A stretch of 64,000 bases of DNA, from positions 52,880,758-52,944,757 of the forward strand of contig CM034306.1 of the NCBI GenBank assembly GCA_019925795.1, read 5' to 3'. This document shows positions 1 to 9,974 of the stretch, piece by piece. This stretch comes from Dendrobium chrysotoxum. Lineage: Eukaryota; Streptophyta; Magnoliopsida; Asparagales; Orchidaceae. The translations under genes were made by a program, and so were the position numbers. Positions within the stretch are counted from its first letter, which is position 1. Every line of letters starts with the position of its first letter. A model generated the notes under the pieces. It was not told the origin of the DNA, searched no databases, and saw only the letters and a list, made by a program, of their open reading frames with translations.

Positions 1-418
1 ACGATCTATATAGATTAAAAATATAACAGAGAACTGTTGTGAACAATTATGATCACTTCACTGCAGAAATTAAGAATAGCAAGAAAAACATCGATCTACT
101 CTTGCGATTCTAGCAAGTCTGGAAAATTCAGAACACTCAAGCGTATTCAACAGACAGAAAAATTCAACTGAATACTTCCTTTTTTTTCTTGCACCGAGAG
201 GATAAAGTAGTTTATTCATCAAGACTCAAAACTTATTACAGCTCTCCGTCTTTTCTATATATACCTTTCAGCTTATACCATCCAATTTTTATTTTTCTGC
301 CCCCTCTACACAATAACATTACCCTTCTACTTATACTACAAAAAAGAAATTTTGAAAGCAAATAACATCTACACAAACAAAGAAAACTAAGACAAAAATC
401 TGGACAATTCAAATAACA
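1..418 (-). mobile_element. Copia-type 3' LTR, cut by the window edge
   Basis: Read on the minus strand, a purine-rich tract at about 441-421 (GACCAAGGTGAAGATTG, the usual form of a Copia polypurine tract) is followed at 418 by TGTTATTTG, a plausible LTR start. A TATA-like GGTATATATAG on the minus strand at about 254-264 would be the U3 promoter. The other LTR end lies outside the window. Copia RT/RNase H relics on the same strand at 1477-2030 fit as the interior, although the gap to them is longer than usual and seems to hold another insertion. The LTR pair cannot be verified. Confidence 0.4.
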
Positions 419-619
419 ATCTTCACCTTGGTCTAAATTTTAGAAAAAACTATAGAAACTATTAAGAAAGGTGATCAAAACTTCACCAGTTAACTTCCTT
501 CAATCAGGATTTGAATTTTTAAGTTTGCAAACATTTAGTCATACCATATGATGAATCCAAATTTGTTCGATGGATGATGCTTGACCATACTTTATGAATC
601 TTCTTGTGAGCTAAGAACT

Positions 620-790
620 TGTATGCGAGGATGTGAAGACAAAGAGATGGAGGGAAAGAGAGGGCGTCATAATAGATTTGGACAGAATCTTTATTATCTC
701 AGCTAAAATTGCAAGAATGAGAGGGAGAGAGCTATATCTCGCAGAGTTCAAATTAAATAAGGGAAAACAATATTTTTCTATGCAACTCTT

Positions 791-824
<34 letters not shown>

Positions 825-1267
825 TTGGTGTTTCTTTTTGGTGTATCTCTTTTGTTGTGTCTGTAGGTCGTGTTCTTCTTGTATCCCCCTCTCCCAATTT
901 ATAGGGCTTGGAGAATTATAATAGAATATGTATGGCGTGGCGAGATGATATAGCTCGGATAGATGTGCCTAGTGGTGTGGCAATCTTGTGAGAGATGATG
1001 CCTGTGAGATGTACCTATGGGCATCTAGAGATCGAGTCGACGTTGGGTAGGAATTCGGTCTGATGTTGCCCTGTTGGTGCGAGAGGGGGTGAGTGATAAT
1101 TTAACGTTGATTTCTGAGCTTGGTGATTGTTTGATCATGAGAGATGTCCCGTGGGTGAGATGTTATGCCTTTAGCTTGGTTTTTGGTAGATCTCGCATAT
1201 AAGACTTGACTTTGGTTGAGATGAATAAAGACTTGTCTGACTGAGAGAGGAACTTTTTCCCCCATCA
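620..1267 (-). mobile_element. LTR-like segment with TATA box (tentative)
   Basis: On the minus strand this begins at 1267 with TGATGGGGG. It has a TATA-like CCCTATAAATTGGGAG at about 905-890, followed by a purine-rich (GA)n leader. That is the layout of an LTR with U3 promoter and R/U5. It lies between Copia RNase H relics and the presumed Copia 3' LTR, which would explain the long spacing there. I could not find a target duplication or a clear CA end, so the boundaries are guesses. The small reading frame on the plus strand here reads through the CT repeat and is not a gene. Confidence 0.3.
789..824. repeat. CT/GA microsatellite
   Basis: A nearly pure (CT)n run, interrupted once by CCT. 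It lies just downstream of the minus-strand TATA-like box, as (GA)n stretches often do in plant leaders. Confidence 0.9.
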
Positions 1268-1476
1268 GGGAGGGTGACTACTTGGAGAAAGTGACCAAAG
1301 GAGGTATACCATGCTCCAGTGATAAGCTTCTTCCCAGCTCCTAAGTGAGTCCCTCAAATGGACTGTCCGGATCGAAGAGCGTTCTCCTTCTATATGACCT
1401 GAATATAACCTGTAAAATATTTGTGAGAAGGCACTTGCACAAACAGTCACGGATGTACACCATATGCTTGATTATC

Positions 1477-2030
1477 TTATATAGAAATCTTCTCTGCTTG
1501 AATTACTCCTTCATTAATCACATCTCTTATAAAATATAATTTTATGTCAATGTGCTTTGAACGCTCATGAAAAACATGATTTTTTATGAGATAAATTGCA
1601 CTTTGGTTGTCACAAAGTATAGTGATTTTGTCTTGCTCAAAACCCAATTCTTTGTGCAAATTGTGAAGCCATAATCCTTCTTTAATTGCCTATGTTGCTA
1701 CTGTGAATTTAGCTTCAGTTGACGATAAAGCAAGTACGTGCTGTAATGAAAATTTTCAACTAACAATTCCACCAAAAATAATGAAAATATACCATGAAAT
1801 GGACTCCTTATTTCAAGCCAGCTTGCAAAATCTGAATCTAAGTATCCTATCATTTAATCAATTTCAACTCCACCTTCATTCAGCAAATCTAGATCAGTGA
1901 GCCTTTTAAGTATATGATAATCAATTTTAATGCTTCTCAATGAGATTTTTTGGATTTGCCATATATCTAATAACCATACTGATTGAATGTACCCAAATCT
2001 ATCCTTGTGTACAACATGCTATACATTAAG
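1477..2030 (-). pseudogene. Copia RT end / RNase H relic
   Basis: Minus-strand translation in shifting frames gives recognisable Ty1/copia pieces in order. First comes the end of RT (LMYSMLYTRIDLG, then HxEALKLI.YLKG), then the RNase H start (GYLDSDFAS), the STEAKF motif, and a C-terminal stretch (61 codons, 1659-1477) with CDNQSAIYLIKN and RSKHIDIKLYFIRD. These match the YxDSDWA, STTEAEY, CDNxSAI and RTKHIDIxxHFIR signatures of Copia polyproteins. Stops and frameshifts show it is dead. It probably belongs to the element whose 3' LTR is at the window start. Confidence 0.8.
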
Positions 2031-2035
2031 TGTAA

Positions 2036-2528
2036 GACTCAAAATATTCAGGTAAAAATGTTAAAATTTTTCTTCAATAAATTACACTTGAAATATTAAT
2101 GTCTATGAAAAATGTGTGGAAATTCTTATAATAGTTTTGAGCTTTTATTCTTTTCTCTAAAGTTTAATTTTAAATCACTGTTAATTTAATTACTATGAAA
2201 AGTATTTAAGATTAACAGTAATGAGACTAAGTTATAAGTATTGTTTAATTAGAATAACTATAGTACTAATTACTATTAAGTACTGTTAATAAAATGTTAG
2301 TCCTAAAGCAATCCTAATATATTAAATAATGGTTGATCAAGTAAAGTAATATTAATTAATATTCCATTTTTCTTAGTCAGCCACTAAATTGAGTTTGCAT
2401 TGGTTGATCAAGATCAGATGGCATAGAAGTATTAAGCCTTAGAATATTCCCTATTTCCTATTATCTGAACCGTGGCTTATAAGGATAGAAATGATGTAAG
2501 GGAGCAGTTATTTTAGAAAGTTTATGCC
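2036..2528. other. AT-rich spacer, no gene
   Basis: AT-rich sequence with short repeats of TACTATTAAGTACTG type and no recognisable coding. The 10-mer TTATCTGAAC at 2461 recurs at about 2541, just inside the inverted-repeat arm. Confidence 0.6.
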
Positions 2529-2970
2529 TTTGATACCAAATTATCTGAACAGCAAGGTCTTCCTTCCTGAAGGCTGCTGTCCACTTTCTTGTTCTCCAAA
2601 CAACTGCTGCGGCCACAATTTCAGCCACGGTCCCCTTCTTTCGGTGCATGAATTCTGCAACAAAGATCCGTCTGAATCTTCATTTAGCATTCAAGAATTT
2701 ATATCATTACTAGTTCTTGTGGTGAGACTTCCAGAAGAGGTTCTTGAAGTATCAAATTCCAGCCATCCAAATTTGGCGATCCAACCCTTCCCACTGATTC
2801 CATTTGTTTTTCCGATGGGGATTTGATCCGTCGATGATTCTTTCCAATTGAAAAAAAAAGAAACAGTATCCCTGCCTCGTGTTGGGTGAAGTTGTAGCCA
2901 CCGACGAGAGCAACAAGGCCATCCAGATATTGTGGGAGTTGTTTTCGTCTGGAAGAAGTCCTCTTGCCTG
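2529..2970 (-). repeat. Inverted repeat, left arm
   Basis: The reverse complement of this segment is nearly identical to 4401-4836; translations of the two copies match almost residue for residue in more than one frame. The outer end carries TTTGATACCAAA on the plus strand, that is TTTGGTATCAAA on the minus strand. That is the LTR/primer-binding-site junction form seen in tRNA-iMet-primed elements, so the arm may derive from the end of an LTR or leader. Together with the right arm it brackets a gypsy-like ORF and an LTR copy. Confidence 0.85.
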
Positions 2971-3033
2971 AGTCTAATGGCATCAAGAGGCCTCAAAGAA
3001 AACATTCTGTTCTAGCCAGAATAGTCTGGCAAG

Positions 3034-4032
3034 ATGTCGTCTAGCCGGAGTCATCAACAAGCAATTCAAGAAGCAGAAATCGAAGTTCTTCAACAAGAAA
3101 TTAGTCGACTCAAACGACAATTGTCAATGCTTGAACAAAGGACAGATTGGAGCACTCCCCAAGACGTTGATAGCTTCCGACCATGGGACAAATATGCTCC
3201 CATAAGGGCTTCAAGATCCTTCGCTCCAACTAAATCCTTACGAACCGACGACGACGACAAGGGCATTTTAGATGATCAGATCTCTTCCACCCCACCCTCG
3301 ATCGAGTTCAGCTTTGAAGAATTGGAAGATCCGTTGCCGAAATCATCATCTGTGCCTCTCTACGATGAGCCCGTGTACGACATGTATGATGACGACATGT
3401 TCGATGGAGTTCTTGATCTTGAGCAACTTGCATATGATGTTAATGACGATAGTAAGAGGGAAGGCCAGCATAACATCAATGATGGTTCTTTTCTATCCTT
3501 TGAACCTGTCAACTCCACACCATGGAGGACATCAAATGAATTTGTTAAGTTTCCTCAACTAAAGAAAGAACCACTGATGCTCTTAAACTTACAACCAAAA
3601 TCACTATTTGTTGTTCAGTCACTCCCAAAGTCAAACATGGAGTTCCTAGACTTGTCATTTCGTGATCTTCCAGTGGACTGCTCTAAGATCAGCATTTCAT
3701 ATTCAGACGCGGCTCCAGCAGGCAGCAGTTCTACAGATAGCATGTTGGGGATATGCTTACAAACTGAGGAGATCAACAACATTCTAGTAAAGGCAGCTCA
3801 GAAGATTGATAATGACAGGGCTAGTGACCAGGTAATCAAAATAGCGACTTCACCCGTGCCCTTGCATGCTATTCTTAACTGGAAATTTAGCCATGGTAGC
3901 TCATCTTATGAATTCTCTGTCAAAGATCCTGAAGATGTTCTGAGTGCAGAGACATGGGAATATCAAGACCAGTTTAGCCAACCAAACCCACCTCCTTATG
4001 GCGGCCAACTGGACATCTTCCTATGTGCCTGA
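3034..4032 (+). CDS. 332-codon gypsy-like ORF of a non-autonomous element
   Basis: An uninterrupted ATG-to-stop frame of 332 residues. Residues 1-40 (SSSRSHQQAIQEAEIEVLQQ, then SRLKRQ) form a charged coiled-coil start like the N-termini of plant Ty3/gypsy Gag proteins. Residues about 75-150 are acidic, with a YDEPVYDMYDDDMFD stretch like the tyrosine/aspartate-rich linkers of plant gypsy polyproteins. No zinc knuckle, protease, RT or integrase motif is present. The frame stops about 20 bases before the LTR-like repeat at 4055, as expected for the last coding part of an LTR element. I infer a large internal deletion of a gypsy element that left an open frame. A host gene is less likely. The function is unknown. 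Confidence 0.5.
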   Translation: MSSSRSHQQAIQEAEIEVLQQEISRLKRQLSMLEQRTDWSTPQDVDSFRPWDKYAPIRASRSFAPTKSLRTDDDDKGILDDQISSTPPSIEFSFEELEDPLPKSSSVPLYDEPVYDMYDDDMFDGVLDLEQLAYDVNDDSKREGQHNINDGSFLSFEPVNSTPWRTSNEFVKFPQLKKEPLMLLNLQPKSLFVVQSLPKSNMEFLDLSFRDLPVDCSKISISYSDAAPAGSSSTDSMLGICLQTEEINNILVKAAQKIDNDRASDQVIKIATSPVPLHAILNWKFSHGSSSYEFSVKDPEDVLSAETWEYQDQFSQPNPPPYGGQLDIFLCA

Positions 4033-4054
4033 AGTTCCTCCTACCCCGATAGTA

Positions 4055-4395
4055 TGATGCCGGAGCTGAGCCGCTTATTCATGATAACTTCATGCTAGTT
4101 TTATTTCATTTGGTAGCTTATATGGCTACATAGGATTAGTTCTCTCTTGTTTTTGGGTGTAGCCTATTATGGTCTACATTTGTCTATAAATAGGTAGCCT
4201 TTACTTGTAATAGATATAGATTGAAGATGAATAAGAATTGAGTTTTGAACTTGCTGTGTGGGTTCTGTATCCTGATGGATTTCAGGTGGTGATTCCCCCC
4301 TCCCAAGAAGGAGTTCTTGGGTCTTGTGTGAGCTGCGAGTTCCTGCAGCTCGCATTTTCTTGTCCGTCGCCGTGTCGCCTCCGCCACCAGCGTCA
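4055..4395 (+). repeat. LTR-like repeat Y, plus-strand copy
   Basis: Starts TGATGCCGGAGC and ends GCGTCA. It carries a TATA-like CTATAAATAGG at about 4183, followed by a leader rich in AG. It matches the reverse complement of 9975-10312 along its full length. It follows the 332-codon ORF directly, so it would be that element's 3' LTR. It is followed by TTTGAGCAAG instead of the TTTGGTATCAAAGC primer site seen beside the other copy. No target duplication was found. Confidence 0.75.
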
Positions 4396-4400
4396 TTTGA

Positions 4401-4836
4401 GCAAGAGGACTTCTTCCAGACGAAAACAACTCCCACAATATCTGGATGGCCTTGTTGCTCTCGTCGGTGGCTACAACTTCACCCAACACGAGGCAGGGAT
4501 ACTGTTTCTTTTTTTTTCAATTGGAAAGAATCATCGACGGATCAAATCCCCATCGGAAAAACAAATGGAATCAGTGGGAAGGGTTGGATCGCCAAATTTG
4601 GATGGCTGGAATTTGATACTTCAAGAACCTCTTCTGGAAGTCTCACCACAAGAACTAGTAATGATAGAAATTCTTGAATGCTAAATGAAGATTCAGACGG
4701 ATCTTTGTTGCAGAATTCATGCACCGAAAGAAGGGGACCGTGGCTGAAATTGTGGCCGCAGCAGTTGTTTGGAGAACAAGAAAGTGGACAGCAGCCTTCA
4801 GGAAGGAAGACCTTGCTGTTCAGATCATTTGGAGAA
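4401..4836 (+). repeat. Inverted repeat, right arm
   Basis: Inverted copy of 2529-2970, sharing from GCAAGAGGACTTC to GTTCAGATCATTTGG. Differences are few, so the duplication is fairly recent. The arm abuts LTR-like repeat Y on its left. The Copia element at 4847 is inserted ten bases beyond its right end. The overlapping open frames (for example 4238-4684 and 4324-4677) run across the LTR/arm boundary and have mirror copies in the left arm, so I do not call them genes. Confidence 0.85.
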
Positions 4837-4846
4837 GGTATAGCAG

Positions 4847-5049
4847 TAAAGAATGACAGAGAAGTACAGAAGTATTTTCATTATTGAAAGTGAGAAAGCA
4901 ACTTATCCAGGTAGAGTTACAGGAGCCTATATTTATAAGAGAATAGGGCTACACGTGTAGACTAGTGATAGGTAGAGTGATGTCTTTCTTCTCAGCCGTA
5001 CACTGCTTTGTATTGTCCTTTCTTGAATTATTTTGATGAGCTGTTATTA
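4847..5049 (-). repeat. 3' LTR of the Copia element
   Basis: 203 bp, TAATAACAGC..TTCTTTA on the minus strand, with a TATA-like CTTATAAATATAGG at about 4941-4928. It differs from the 5' LTR by three A/G substitutions. The polyprotein frame ends inside it. Confidence 0.95.
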
Positions 5050-8000
5050 CTCCCCCGCAAACTAATGAAGGTTCCTGAACTGTTAGTTTGGAGCGGAGCA
5101 AATGAAACCGTGGTGTAGATAACGGTTTTGTAAGAATATCTGCAATTTGGTCGACTGTGCTGATGGGAAGGACTGATATGTCGCCCTGTTGAATGTGAAC
5201 TCGGATGAAATGGCAGTCAACTTCGATGTGTTTTGTTCTAGCGTGAAAGACCGGATTATGAGCTAGAGCAATAGCTGAAGTGTTGTCACAATGGATAGTT
5301 GTTGGTTCCGTTGATGAAATGTTGAAATCAGAAAGAAGTCGTCGTAGCCAAATGACATCGGCTGCTGCAGACGCCAAGGATCAGTATTCAGCCTCGGTGG
5401 AGGAACGTGCCACTGTTTGTTGTTTCTTGACGGTGCATGAGCTGATTGTGTCGCCAAGGTAGGTGCAAAAGCCTGAGGTAGACCTGCGAGTAATCGGGTC
5501 TGATGCCCAATCTGCATCAACAAATGTGGTTAGTTTAAAATCAGATTTAAAGATAGGAATAATGAATTCTTTTGTGCCTTTGAGATACCGAAGAAGACGT
5601 TTGAGAAGAAGAAAGTGTTGTGAAAGTGGAGTGTGCATGTGTTGGCAAAGTGTGTTAACAGCGAAGGCGATATCGAGTCTAGTTATGGTAGCATATTGAA
5701 GAGATCCAGTTATTTGACGATAAGTGGTGGGATTAGAAGATAGAAAATCAGTGGTTGGTGAGACAGGAGGTTTGGTGGACGATGGATTGGCTATATGGTT
5801 ACAATTGAGAAGACCCGTTTGTTGCAGGAGATTGTTTATGTAGCTGGTTTGAGAGAGGAGGAGGTGATGCTTGTGATGTGTGATTTGGATTCCTAGGAAC
5901 GTGTGGGGAGATCCAAGGTGTTTGATAGCAAACTGGGTTTTAAGAGATGAGATGAGTTGAAGAGAGAAGGTGGGATCTGAGCTAGTGATGAGAATATCGT
6001 CAACGTAAATAAGAAGATATGTACGAATGGTGTTTTGATGAAAGATGAATAGAGAGGGATCCGAAGAGCTGGAGTGAAATCCAATAGAGAAAAGATATTT
6101 GGAGAAGGTATGAAACCATTGTCGAGGAGCTTGTTTTAGCCCGTAAAGCGATTTCTTAAGAAGACAGACGTGGGTCGGGAATTGAGTGTCCTCAAAACCG
6201 CGAGGTTGTTTCATGTAAACTGTTTCATTTAGAGAGCCGTGTAGAAAGGCGTTTGCAACATCGAGTTGATGAACGGGCCAGGAATAGGTGAAAGCAATGG
6301 TGAGGAAGATACGGATTGTAGGGAATTTTGCGACAGGACTAAAGGTTTCTTTGTAATTGAGGCCATACTCTTGGCGATGTCCTTGAGCAACGAGGCGAGC
6401 CTTGTGTTGGGCGAGAGAACCGTCAGAGTGAGTTTTGGTCTTATAAGTCCATCGGCAGCCTAGGATGCTGGCGTTGGTGGGTGGCGGAACAAGGCACCAA
6501 GTGCCTTGTTGCTGTAAAGCAAGAAATTCTTTTGCCATTGCTGTGCGCTAGTGACTGTGCTTAACGGCCTCAGTGTAGGAGGTGGGGTCGGAGGTGTTGC
6601 GGGTGGTGTGAAGATTGAAAATCTGTTTAGGTTTAAGAGATCCTGTTTTGGAACGAGTGATCATTGAGTGGGACGGAGGAGGAGGTTCAGGACAAGTATT
6701 GCTGGAGGAAGAATTGTCTGTGTGTGAGTGTGAGACATTTTGTTGGATAGGTGAAACCATACGATGAGAATCAGACGTGGGCATATAGGCGGAGTTAGGG
6801 AATGAATGGTCACGACGAACAGGAGATTTGGGTAGAGTATTGTACTGAATGGCAGATGTGGGGATAAGCAGGTTAGGATTTGATTGTGAGGTGGTTTGAG
6901 ACTGGGAAGGCATGGTGGCCTTGATTGCGAACGGAAACAAGTCTTCGTCAAAGGTAACGTGCCTAGAGATGTATATGCGACCTATGGTGGGATTAAGGCA
7001 TTTATAGCCTTTGTATGCTGAAGCATATCCAAGAAAGACCGATTGAGGAGATTTAAGGGAAAGCTTATGCCGATCATGGGTTGGTAGAAGTGGATAACAG
7101 GCGCATCCGAACACACGTAGATGAGAGGAAGATGATGTTCTATTGTGGAGAAGTTGATAAGGTGATTTATGGGATGTGTTGGAGGAAGGCATGAGGTTAA
7201 TAAGATAAACTGCGGTAATAAGAGTGTCAAGCCATAGGTGTAGAGGGAGATTAGCAGTGTGGAGTAACGTACGAGTAGTTTCAAGTATATGGCGGTGTTT
7301 CCTTTCTGCAAGATCGTTTTGTTCAGGTGTATAGGGACAACTAATTTGATGATTAATTCCGTGAGTTTGAAGGTAGTGTCTGAATTTATGATTAAGAAAT
7401 TCAGTGCCCCCATCACTGCGAATGTGCTTAATGGTGCAAGCAAATTGTTTTTCGATTGCAGTGTGAAATGATGTAAATACGGAAAACACATCAGATTTAA
7501 ACATGAGCGGAAACACCCAAGTGAATCTAGTAGAATCATCTATGAATACAATGTAGTATTTAAAACCTTGATTCGAGGCAATTGGGGAAGGTCCCCATAC
7601 ATCCATATGAATGAAATCTAGAGGTTTATAGTTGTGAGAGAGAGATGTGGGAAAAGGAAGTTTATGGCCTTTATTGGCCTTACACATAGAGCATGGGGTG
7701 TGAGAAGTAGGTATAGCTAGATCACGGTTGTGCCTAGAGATGCTTGATTGAACTTGCTGATGCGGGTGTCCAAGCCGTTTGTGCCACCGAGTGGAGGAGG
7801 TAGTGGAAGCCGAGAGAGCTCGTGGTTTGCTGTGGGGCTTGGACAGACGGTAGAGTCCCTCACTACAGGGGCCGGAGAGAAGAGTACTGTTGGTCCGCTT
7901 GTCCTTGATAGAGAAACCAGATGCGTCAAAAATGATAGAAAGGTTATTATCCTTGGTTAGAGCGGAAACAGATAAAAGATTATGTGTTAAATGAGGAATG

Positions 8001-9181
8001 TGAAGAAGATTAGAAAGGGAGAGGTTACGAGTGGGGGTAGGAAGCAGCCCTTGTCCTGAATGTGCGATTGAGATGGATCGGCCATCACCGATGGAGACAC
8101 TGTCCGGGCCGTGGTAGTCAGTGGGTTGTTGGACGTTGTCGAGATTGTTGGTGAGATGGGAGGATGCTCCCGAGTCAAGAATCCACTCGTTGGTGATCGG
8201 ATTGTTGGATGCAAGGAGGGCAGTTGAGTTTGATGTGTAATTGGCATTAAAGCGATGCCAGCAGTTATTTGCCGTGTGCCTCTGTTTCCCGCAGATTTGG
8301 CAGGTAATTGAACTATTGGACGGGTTTGAGGCAGAGGAGGAGTTCTGTTGATTGTCGGAGTTGTTGCGTCCCCTGGATGACGACCGTCCTCAGCCACGTC
8401 CACGAGATCGGTTCGAGTAGAGGGCAGAATGTATATTCGAGGTGGAGTTGTCTTTGGCAAGATCGGTCGACAGGTTAATTTCTTCACTCAAGAGGAGAGA
8501 GTAAAGGTCTTCAAGGGCAACAGGAGTGAGGGTAGTTCTGATAGAGGTCTTAAACGCCTGATATTGAGGCGGCAGGCCATTTAGAGTGTAGAGCAAGATA
8601 TCTTCTTTGTCAATGGGACTCCCTGCTGCAGCGATATTGTCTACCAGAGTCTTGATGTTGGTAAGGTATTGTATCATCGTTTGCTGACCCATCGAGATAT
8701 GATGTAGCTCATTCTTGAGATGGATGACCCTTGAACGGTTCGTCGCTTGAAGTCGGCGTTCTAAGGTGTTCCAAATGTCCGCACAATTGTCAAGATGCAG
8801 GACATATGGTAAAATACTGGTGGAGATAGTCGAGCAGATTGCCGCGGCGAGATTCTGATCAGCAAGAATCCAGCGACTATATGCCATGTTCGGCATTGAG
8901 ATGCCTGTGGAATCAACGATGAGTCGGGATGGTACAAGGGTGGTTTTATCAAGAAACCCACCGTAGTTGTTCGCTCTAAACAACTTCAGAATTTGAGATC
9001 GCCATGTCGAGTAATTTTCATTGGACAGTTGTATAGGAACAATGGCTTTAATGTTGGAGATAAGAAACTTGAGGGAGGAGGGAATAACGATATCTTCTGG
9101 AGTTTCTTGAGTAGAAGCGCCGTCTAGAGGAGCGACATCGGCAGAGGAAGCTTCGGTTTGGGAGACGGACGGGAGAACCAT
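4949..9181 (-). pseudogene. Copia Gag-Pol polyprotein, three nonsense codons
   Basis: A single frame of 1411 codons from the first good ATG (9181). Domains in order: Gag UBN2-type region (9181-8390); zinc knuckle CQICGKQRHTANNC (about 8300); protease motif LDSGASSHL (about 8170); GAG-pre-integrase with KRLGHP (about 7770); integrase with CSMC, DVWGPS, FIDDSTRFTW and PYTPEQNDLAERKHR; Copia RT with LVAQGHRQEYG, LDVANAFLHGSL and the catalytic YVDDIL; RNase H with DADWAS, ARSSTEAEY and CDNTSAIAL. Stops interrupt it at 8392-8390 (TGA), 6550-6548 (TAG, where Trp is usual before RTAM) and 5383-5381 (TGA, after STEAEY where Arg is usual). The rest is open. The frame passes through the polypurine tract and stops 99 bases inside the 3' LTR. 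Confidence 0.93.
5050..5061 (-). other. Polypurine tract of the Copia element
   Basis: TTTGCGGGGGAG on the minus strand, immediately before the 3' LTR. It primes plus-strand synthesis. It is also read as codons of the polyprotein (VCGGV). Confidence 0.85.
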
Positions 9182-9268
9182 TGTTGCAGAGTTGTCTGTG
9201 CAAACAGGTTCTTGAATCAAGGAGAAAAGAAAAATTGTAGGTGGAAGAAGATGGCAGCAAGCCTATTA

Positions 9269-9281
9269 GGCTCTGATACCA
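9269..9281 (-). other. tRNA-iMet primer-binding site
   Basis: TGGTATCAGAGCC on the minus strand, directly adjoining the 5' LTR end at 9282. This is the standard Copia primer site complementary to the 3' end of initiator methionine tRNA. Confidence 0.93.
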
Positions 9282-9484
9282 TAAAGAATGACAGAGAAGT
9301 ACAGAAGTATTTTCATTATTGAAAGTGAGAAAGCAACTTGTCCAGGTAGAGTTACAGGAGCCTATATTTATAAGAGAATAGGGCTACACGTGTAGACTAG
9401 TGATAGGTGGAGTGATGTCTTTCTTCTCAGCCGTACACTGCTTTGTATTGTCCTTTCTTGAATTGTTTTGATGAGCTGTTATTA
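9282..9484 (-). repeat. 5' LTR of the Copia element
   Basis: 203 bp. A TATA-like CTTATAAATATAGG on the minus strand at about 9376-9363 is the likely promoter. It is flanked outside by the target duplication AGCAG (9485-9489). Confidence 0.95.
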
Positions 9485-9974
9485 AGCAGCCTATAGGTAG
9501 GCTGCTTGAAGAAGACAACAACCTTCTTGGCTTTTCAAGAACACAGGATCACTTACTTGGCCGGCTTAAGAAATGACTGCGAGCGGAATGAATGGGAGGA
9601 CTTGTGCGGAAACAAGCTGGGCGCGGTTCGTGGCCTTGAACCGCAAGCGGATCGCTAGATGCGCGATCAGGTAGTATACGTAGATGGTCAGAACTTCAAT
9701 CCTTGTTCTCGTCCGTGTTCTCCAGTATCTTCAGACACATCCCACAACCCGCAAGAAGAAGAAAGAAACGAAAGAAGAAGAAGAATAATGGAGAAGATTT
9801 GCAGTTAACCGCCACTTGAGAACTCCAGGAGACCAAATGACGCCACTCCACTTACTTTGATGCTTGGCAACTGCTAGATCGCCCTTCAGAGCTTCTCCGT
9901 GAGGTTCTTCTCTTCACCACCTGAGGAATTCTCAGGATACAAAGCAAGAAGAACATGTTGGCTTTGATACCAAA
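9485..9974 (-). other. Leader of the repeat-Y element
   Basis: This is the continuation of the sequence cut by the Copia insertion at 4846. On the minus strand it starts at the primer-like TTTGGTATCAAAGC (9974-9961) and runs into untranslated-looking sequence. It is more GC-rich than its surroundings. It contains a short palindrome, AGCAGCCTATAGGTAGGCTGCT type, at 9485-9506. No coding domain was recognised. Confidence 0.5.

Larger units (their letters stand above)
4847..9484 (-). mobile_element. Nearly intact Ty1/copia retrotransposon
   Basis: A 4638-bp element on the minus strand. It has 203-bp LTRs (9282-9484 and 4847-5049) that differ at 3 positions. The primer site TGGTATCAGAGCC (9281-9269) directly abuts the 5' LTR. 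A polypurine tract TTTGCGGGGGAG abuts the 3' LTR. A perfect 5-bp target duplication AGCAG lies at 4842-4846 and 9485-9489. One reading frame carries Gag, protease, integrase, RT and RNase H, broken by three in-frame stops and no frameshift. The LTR ends are TA..TA rather than TG..CA. Low LTR divergence (about 1.5%) makes it the youngest retroelement in the window. Confidence 0.95.

Noticed and set aside
633..866. Open frame of 77 codons on plus
   Set aside because: It reads through a CT microsatellite giving Ser/Leu repeats, opposite to an LTR-like segment; no family resemblance.
4167..4684. Several overlapping frames of 89-148 codons on both strands
   Set aside because: They cross the LTR/inverted-arm boundary and recur as mirror copies at 2524-3005 and 9852-10200; they are repeat shadows.
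6661..7539. Alternative frames of 96 and 185 codons within the Copia element
   Set aside because: They overlap the integrase region in other frames of the same strand; the integrase motifs lie in the Pol frame only.
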